Of a stretch of 9,529 nt of DNA, positions 5,862 to 9,529 are shown in pieces. The stretch is from an uncultured Alistipes sp. (GTDB lineage: Bacteria; Bacteroidota; Bacteroidia; Bacteroidales; Rikenellaceae): the NCBI GenBank assembly GCA_910586375.1, contig CAJUIE010000064.1:1-9529 (forward strand). The letters are read 5' to 3'. The position numbers and the translations under genes were made by a program. The notes beneath the pieces were generated by a model that saw only the letters and a program-made list of their open reading frames with translations, had not been told where the DNA came from and ran no database searches. Position 1 is the stretch's first letter. Every line of letters begins with the position of its first letter.

Positions 5862-6845
5862 CTACAAGGTCGCAAGAAAAGCAAGGACGTCCCGCTGATC
5901 GGGCCAGTCGGCAAGAGCGGGGGACTGGGCACAACCAAACGCTGCACGGCGCGGATGGGGGAGGCATTCGGTAACGACGCACTGCACCTCGGCATCGTGC
6001 CCGGCGAGCCACGCCACGACCTCGCCAAGATCGCGATAACAAGAGTAGGCTACACACCCCAACGAAGCGGGAAATGCCCGCTGCTCGACCGCCACGGCCC
6101 CGCCCAAATCGACGAACGGCCGCCCAGTCATCGTAAGCAACGCCCGCGAACGCAGATAATCGTTGCGGTATTTGGGATTCATATCTTCAGGCATGTGCAG
6201 CTCCGGCAAGGCACCTTCCGGCACAAAAAGAAGCGACACACTGCGACACCCCAGTCCCGAGTAGGTCCAAATATCGCCAGCCAGAGCGTCGATCTGCCGT
6301 TGCGACTCCCGGCCCGAAAGCACGGCCACGGACTGCCGACTGCCTCTCAAAAGCGTGGGCAGGCCGCCATAACGCGACCGAAACAGACGACAGGCATCAT
6401 CGCTGCCCGTGGCGATCACGGCGTCCACAGGCGAAGTACCATCGTAAATTTCCACAGGAAAAGCGGGTTCCATCTCCCGCAACGCCCCGACCATATACTC
6501 CACGAGGAGACGATCCTTTGACGAGGGTTTGACCAGGCAACGATGCCCCGCAATCGCCACGCACAACAGATCGAAAAAACCGACCAATGGAATATTACCT
6601 GCCATGACGACCAGCACACGCCGGGGAGTTGCGACCGGAATGGGGTAGGGCGCAATCCACGCCTCCAGCAGCGGGCGCTGCAACATGTCGCGCGTCAAAG
6701 TCGCCACGGAGCGTCTGATGTCGTGGGGGGTAAACCACCCATTCGCGCGGCACGCCTCGTTGATAAGCCTCGCCGTGCGCTCATCATCTCCGAAACCGAC
6801 GAGCCGTTGGCCCAATGTCGCAAAAACCTCGATTGCATCTTTCAT
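5862..6845 (-). CDS. LuxC-type acyl-CoA reductase-like protein
   Basis: The 327-residue protein begins MKDAIEVFATLGQRL. It shows the LuxC family pattern: MAGNIPLVGFFD (81-92), AIAGHRCLVKPSSKD (97-111), IATGSDDACRLFRSRYG (144-160), and SGLGCRSVSLLFVPEG, with Cys200 at the position of the aldehyde-dehydrogenase-like catalytic cysteine. LuxC enzymes reduce activated fatty acids to aldehydes with NADPH. The lux context is absent and the Bacteroidales homologues are often annotated only as acyltransferases, so the physiological substrate is unknown. The open frame continues far upstream, but that part runs antisense through the nitroreductase gene. The ATG at 6845 gives the family N-terminus and lies right behind a promoter element. 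The gene is divergent from the nitroreductase. Confidence 0.8.
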   Translation of the reverse strand: MKDAIEVFATLGQRLVGFGDDERTARLINEACRANGWFTPHDIRRSVATLTRDMLQRPLLEAWIAPYPIPVATPRRVLVVMAGNIPLVGFFDLLCVAIAGHRCLVKPSSKDRLLVEYMVGALREMEPAFPVEIYDGTSPVDAVIATGSDDACRLFRSRYGGLPTLLRGSRQSVAVLSGRESQRQIDALAGDIWTYSGLGCRSVSLLFVPEGALPELHMPEDMNPKYRNDYLRSRALLTMTGRPFVDLGGAVAVEQRAFPASLGCVAYSCYRDLGEVVAWLAGHDAEVQCVVTECLPHPRRAAFGCAQSPALADWPDQRDVLAFLATL

Positions 6846-6850
6846 ATCGG

Positions 6851-6858
6851 CAAAGATA
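6851..6858 (-). promoter_or_regulatory. -7 element of the acyl-CoA reductase gene, suggesting a leaderless mRNA
   Basis: TATCTTTG on the minus strand (plus 6851-6858) matches the consensus exactly. Its last base is only 5 nt from the A of the predicted start codon at 6845, so transcription would begin at or almost at the ATG. No TTG is present 19 nt upstream, so the -33 element is poor. Confidence 0.5.
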
Positions 6859-6938
6859 GCGCTTCGCCACGAAAAAATGCACCCGCCGCCGCGGAGTTGT
6901 GCGTTTTTTGCAGGAGTCGTCCGCAAAACGAGGTTCTC

Positions 6939-7541
6939 ATGGAAAAAAATCTGACTGAAGCCCTGCGTCACCGGCGCAGCTACTACGCACTGACGCCCGA
7001 CACCCCAGTGACGGACACCGAGATCGAACGCATGTTGCACTTCGCGCTCAAACATACACCCTCGGCCTATAACTCCCAGTCGACACGACTGGTTCTGCTG
7101 CTGCACGAACACCATGCAGCTCTGTGGAAAATCGTCGCCCGAGCGCTTCGCGCCGCCGTATCGGAGGAAGCATTCGCCGCAACCCAGGCGAAGATTGACC
7201 GCAGCTTCGCATCGGGCTACGGAACAGTGCTTTTCTACGAGGACAGCTCCGTCGTGCGGGCCCTCCAACAACGTTTTCCACTCTATGCGGGCAACTTTCC
7301 TGTCTGGTCGGAACATACGTCGGCCATGCACCAATTGGTCCTGTGGACGCTGCTCGAAGAGGTCGGATTCGGCGCCTCGCTGCAACATTACAATCCACTG
7401 ATTGACACGGCTGTACGCCGTCAGTGGAGCCTGCCCGAAGAGTGGCGCCTCATTGCACAGATGCCTTTCGGGCTCCCCGCCGCAGAACCGGATGAAAAAA
7501 CATTCGAGCCCATAGAGGCCCGAATGCGTGTATTCCGCTGA
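6939..7541 (+). CDS. Frm2-like nitroreductase family protein
   Basis: The 200-residue protein begins MEKNLTEALRHRRSYYALTP. Arg12, Arg13 and Ser14 would contact the FMN phosphate. TPSAYNSQSTRLVLLL (40-55) and the segments GYGTVLFYED, FPLYAGNFPVWSEHTSAMHQ and GFGASLQHYNPLID are the pattern of the Frm2/YdgI-type branch of the nitroreductase superfamily. These are FMN-dependent NAD(P)H oxidoreductases, usually dimeric and cytoplasmic. The natural substrate is not predictable. A GAGG sequence ends 5 nt before the ATG, and the longer open frame upstream (from 6543) runs antisense through the acyl-CoA reductase gene, so it was rejected. The gene looks complete at both ends. Its stop codon touches cassette copy 2. 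Confidence 0.88.
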   Translation: MEKNLTEALRHRRSYYALTPDTPVTDTEIERMLHFALKHTPSAYNSQSTRLVLLLHEHHAALWKIVARALRAAVSEEAFAATQAKIDRSFASGYGTVLFYEDSSVVRALQQRFPLYAGNFPVWSEHTSAMHQLVLWTLLEEVGFGASLQHYNPLIDTAVRRQWSLPEEWRLIAQMPFGLPAAEPDEKTFEPIEARMRVFR

Positions 7542-7738
7542 TATTTGCCCCCACTTCGGGTTGCCGCGCCGCCCATTCCAGCGGCCTGTACGATGTGGGC
7601 ACAAGCAACTGCACCTGGAGCAGTGCACCTCGCGCAACGACAAGCGTAGGCGGGTCAGGCTTCAACTGCACAAGCTCCAGTATCAACCCCGATCTATACT
7701 TCTTCCGTGCAAGCGGTTGCCCCGTTCGCTGCGTGCAA
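7542..7738 (+). pseudogene. Orphan 3' gene end of a lectin/FISUMP-like protein, DGR variable-repeat-like (copy 2)
   Basis: Directly after the nitroreductase stop, a shifted frame reads IFAPTSGCRAAHSS through VGTSNCTWSSAP and INPDLYFFRASG to CPVRCVQL. It aligns without internal gaps with copy 1 (SG.RA.HS, VGT...WSS.P, TSV.GS, SS..NP, RA.G.PVRCVQ). It has no start codon and, unlike copy 1, no stop after CVQ. The frame runs on through the tail to 7960 as non-protein-like sequence. The replaced positions are mostly NNC codons (TGC, ACC, GGC, TTC, AAC, ATC, AGC, TAC). It is best read as a non-expressed cassette or relic. The 7542-8048 gap contains no other gene that I can support. Confidence 0.6.
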
Positions 7739-7770
7739 CTTTGCATAAGCCGAGAGCAGAGGCCGTTTAC

Positions 7771-7839
7771 GGACTTTGCCGAGGCGCGAAAAGTGGCGCC
7801 TCCAAAGGGGGCGCCAGGAATAAGAGAGGAGGGGGGGGG
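7771..7839 (+). repeat. Conserved cassette tail with GC-rich hairpin (copy 2)
   Basis: The 16-mer GGACTTTGCCGAGGCG (7771-7786) and the 34-nt block (7790-7823) are identical to copy 1, with 3 nt between them here against 21 nt there. The hairpin is TGGCGCCTCC (7794-7803) and GGGGGCGCCA (7807-7816) with an AAA loop. It is followed by GGAATAAGAGAGGA and nine G (7831-7839), the motif that follows the reading frame in copy 1. Confidence 0.7.
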
Positions 7840-7889
7840 CAGGCAGTCGGGCGATTGTTTTTTTCGCGGGCCGAAGACTGCGGACGGAA

Positions 7890-7935
7890 CGCAACAGTAT
7901 GTTGCGGGCCTCCGCGGCGGGAGGCGAAGGCCCGC
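7890..7935. repeat. Cluster of overlapping palindromes
   Basis: CGCAAC/GTTGCG (7890-7895/7901-7906) forms one hairpin. GCGGGCCT/AGGCCCGC (7904-7911/7928-7935) forms a second that encloses an alternative GCCTCC/GGAGGC stem. The 12-mer GGGCCTCCGCGG inside it also occurs at 5811-5822. It could be an extragenic palindromic element, and its function is unknown. Confidence 0.4.
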
Positions 7936-7968
7936 ACCAGCCCAAAGGCCGGGAGGGTGACAGCATAC

Positions 7969-7996
7969 AGATTCTTCGCTCCGCTCAGAAGGACAA
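7969..7996. repeat. Possible dispersed extragenic repeat
   Basis: The sequence AGATTCTTCGCTCCGCTC and the bases after it resemble a short motif I have seen repeatedly in intergenic DNA of gut bacteria. It occurs once in this window, so its repetitive nature is recalled knowledge, not something seen here. Confidence 0.2.
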
Positions 7997-8013
7997 AACG
8001 GGAGGTCTCAGAA

Positions 8014-8047
8014 AGGCCGGGGGGGGCTTTCTGCCCCCCCTCGGCCT
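8014..8047 (-). terminator. Terminator hairpin of the glycosidase gene
   Basis: AGGCCG plus a G-run (8014-8027) pairs with a C-run plus CGGCCT (8033-8047) over 14 bp with a single bulged T at 8041 and a TTTCT loop. The stem begins 2 nt after the stop codon of the minus-strand glycosidase gene. Only a short TTCT follows it on that strand, so termination may be weak or assisted by Rho. Confidence 0.6.
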
Positions 8048-8048
8048 C

Positions 8049-9287
8049 CTATTCGGAGAGCTCTTTGAAACGAGCGTTGTATTGGCGAACGTAATCGAAA
8101 AGCATCTGCCCCTTGTCGCTCTCCTCGGTAAAGCTATGCTCGATATTGCCCAGGATGGAGAAATTCCACACAAACGAAAGCTGCACCCCCGTGCCCAGCA
8201 GAGCGTCGTAATAGGCTTTATAGCCCTCATCCGACGAAGCACCGAACTCTCCGACGATATAGGCCTTGCCCAGCGATGCGGCCGTCTCCCGGGCAATGCG
8301 CAGCCGATCTTCGAGGCCCACGGTCCCCAAGTCGGAGAAAGGACGCGAAAGCTCATAGATATGCTCGCTGCATTGCATTCCGTCGGGCGTCAGCCGTTCG
8401 GTAATGGTCCTGTACTGGTCGGTGGTGTCGGTCACCCAGGAGTCATAGGCATATTGGTTATACTGGCTGTTACGCAGGTTGGCGTGGCCCGAAATGATGG
8501 CCCGGCCGGCCGGGTCATTAGCCTGCACCACCTCGATGAAAGTGCGGAAGGCGAAATTCAGATCGGCCGACGTGAAATGATAATCGGGATCGGTCGTGTT
8601 GTTGGCCTCCTGCCAGTTAGGCAGATCAGCCTCCAGGTTGAGCTCATTGCCGAACTCCCAGGCATAGATACTCCTGAATCGGGAAAGGGTCGTAACTACA
8701 TCCTTGACATACTCTTTCATGAAGGCGATCGTCCGGCTGTCGGCCCGGCCCCAGGCCGCAGTACCTTCACCGCAATACTTGGGAATAGCGCGATATTGCC
8801 ATACAATGCTGGGTATCAATCCGATTTCATACTGCTCGGCCAGGCTGGCAATACGGGCCAGAGTTGTCAGGTAGCGCTGCTTGTTCTCGACGTAAGCCGG
8901 AATATCCTCAGCATAATAAACACAGCCACTGAAGCGCACGACACTCACCTCATGACGCTTGAGCACACTCAGAATTTCCTGCGGCAGAGAGGTATCAAAC
9001 TTCCAGGACGTCCCATCGCGCGAGATCGACGAGAGAAACAGATCGTAGCAGTTTACACCCGTTTCGTAGAATTTTTCATCGCCCAGCCAGAATGCAGGCA
9101 CATCGGTAGTCCGGACCTGCAAACCTATGGGGGCCTCATCATCCGTCCAATAGGTAAGCTCGGGAGCCGGATCGTCGGAACCACCCGGCAATTCCGGATT
9201 TACAGGCTCCGCCGGAGTCGTATCATCCGCACAGCACACGCAGACCGAAGCGAGCAACAGCAACAAGAAGGAATTTTTCAAATTCAT
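8049..9287 (-). CDS. GH5-like (clan GH-A) glycosidase lipoprotein
   Basis: The 412-residue protein begins MNLKNSFLLLLLASVCVCC, a lipoprotein signal peptide with the acylated Cys at 18 or 19. An acidic, Pro-rich linker follows to about residue 45. The rest is a TIM-barrel glycosidase: WEFGNELN (210-217) carries the acid/base Glu215, and YIVGEFGAS (343-351) carries the nucleophile Glu347. The spacing fits cellulase-type GH5 enzymes and some mannanases. As a surface or periplasmic lipoprotein it probably hydrolyses beta-linked polysaccharide, but the substrate cannot be read from the sequence, and no SusC/SusD genes flank it. A good promoter lies upstream and a terminator hairpin directly downstream, so it is probably monocistronic. 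The ATG at 9287 fits the signal peptide. Confidence 0.85.
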   Translation of the reverse strand: MNLKNSFLLLLLASVCVCCADDTTPAEPVNPELPGGSDDPAPELTYWTDDEAPIGLQVRTTDVPAFWLGDEKFYETGVNCYDLFLSSISRDGTSWKFDTSLPQEILSVLKRHEVSVVRFSGCVYYAEDIPAYVENKQRYLTTLARIASLAEQYEIGLIPSIVWQYRAIPKYCGEGTAAWGRADSRTIAFMKEYVKDVVTTLSRFRSIYAWEFGNELNLEADLPNWQEANNTTDPDYHFTSADLNFAFRTFIEVVQANDPAGRAIISGHANLRNSQYNQYAYDSWVTDTTDQYRTITERLTPDGMQCSEHIYELSRPFSDLGTVGLEDRLRIARETAASLGKAYIVGEFGASSDEGYKAYYDALLGTGVQLSFVWNFSILGNIEHSFTEESDKGQMLFDYVRQYNARFKELSE

Positions 9288-9344
9288 GTCAGCAAGGATA
9301 AAAGGTTAGCAATTAAAGGTGTTTTTTTTAACGGTTAAGTAGTG

Positions 9345-9374
9345 CAAAGATAGCGATTTAATCCAGAACTGCAA
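9345..9374 (-). promoter_or_regulatory. Promoter of the glycosidase gene
   Basis: On the minus strand TTG (plus 9372-9374) and TATCTTTG (plus 9345-9352) are 19 nt apart, a complete consensus match. The leader would be about 50 nt and AT-rich, with a run of eight A on the transcript. It is divergent from the tRNA-Gly promoter. Confidence 0.8.
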
Positions 9375-9441
9375 ATCCCCGCCAAAAAATCCATATTTCG
9401 ATCATTCAGAGTCGGGCGGGCGTAAAAAATTGCAAGAAAAT

Positions 9442-9471
9442 TTGGACATTCGTTTTTTTTGCCTATCTTTG
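9442..9471 (+). promoter_or_regulatory. Promoter of tRNA-Gly
   Basis: TTG at 9442-9444 and TATCTTTG at 9464-9471 are 19 nt apart, a complete Bacteroidetes consensus. Transcription would start near 9478, within a few nt of the mature tRNA 5' end. Confidence 0.8.
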
Positions 9472-9482
9472 CATTCGCAAAT

Positions 9483-9529
9483 GCGGAAATAGCTCAGTTG
9501 GTAGAGCACAACCTTGCCAAGGTTGGGGT
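9483..9529 (+). tRNA. tRNA-Gly(GCC), 3' end beyond the window
   Basis: The acceptor strand GCGGAAA, D arm GCTC-AGTTGGTA-GAGC and anticodon arm CAACC-TTGCCAA-GGTTG (anticodon GCC) are all present. The T arm and 3' acceptor strand are cut off by the window end. Confidence 0.92.

Noticed and set aside
5754..6521. Plus-strand open frame of 255 codons
   Set aside because: It is antisense to the acyl-CoA reductase gene and has no family-like sequence.
3841..7839. A complete diversity-generating retroelement in the window
   Set aside because: No reverse transcriptase, Avd or adenine-rich template repeat is present on either strand. Only variable-repeat-like ends are seen.
7899..9338. Long plus-strand open frame of 479 codons
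   Set aside because: It runs antisense through the glycosidase gene, which has a signal peptide, both catalytic motifs, a promoter and a terminator. The antisense frame shows no recognisable protein pattern.
1..9529. CRISPR array, insertion sequence or prophage genes
   Set aside because: No regularly spaced repeats, transposase, integrase or phage structural genes are visible in any frame.

Overview
The window looks like a chromosomal segment of a high-GC gut Bacteroidales, most likely Alistipes or another member of the Rikenellaceae. This is an inference. It rests on the Bacteroidetes-type promoters (TTG, about 19 nt, TAnnTTTG), the weak ribosome binding sites, a tRNA without encoded CCA, the long N-terminal insertion in Rho, and lipoprotein and enzyme families typical of the group.

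Layout, left to right. (1) The 3' end of a carboxymuconolactone-decarboxylase/cupin fusion gene (+) converges on a small DUF1573 lipoprotein gene (-). (2) A 419-nt gap follows. It carries the rho promoter and, on the other strand, an orphan intrinsic terminator preceded by two further hairpins and a promoter-like sequence, which together suggest a roughly 90-nt small RNA or an attenuated leader. (3) rho (+) is followed 11 nt later by a secreted S1/P1-type nuclease. (4) An orphan gene-end cassette sits right after the nuclease stop codon and just before tRNA-Leu(UAA) (-). (5) miaA and an upstream pRiA4b ORF-3-like gene form an overlapping minus-strand operon. (6) A LuxC-type acyl-CoA reductase (-) and an Frm2-like nitroreductase (+) are divergently transcribed. 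(7) A second copy of the orphan cassette sits right after the nitroreductase stop, followed by a palindrome-rich spacer. (8) A GH5-like secreted glycosidase lipoprotein (-) is divergent from a tRNA-Gly(GCC) gene cut by the window end.

Most genes are housekeeping or ordinary accessory genes. The most interesting signal is the pair of cassettes near 3841-4156 and 7542-7839. Each encodes the last 65-70 residues of a Bacteroidetes C-type-lectin/FISUMP-like protein ending in a PVRCVQ motif. The copies differ mainly at codons of NNC form, the footprint expected when AAC codons of a template are randomised at adenines by a diversity-generating retroelement (DGR). Each is followed by the same tail: a shared 16-mer and a 34-nt identical block containing a perfect-looking GC-rich hairpin, reminiscent of the hairpin next to DGR variable repeats. 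No reverse transcriptase, Avd or template repeat is visible here, so any DGR would have to act from elsewhere in the genome, or these are relics. A possible fragment of a third cassette lies near 5787-5822.
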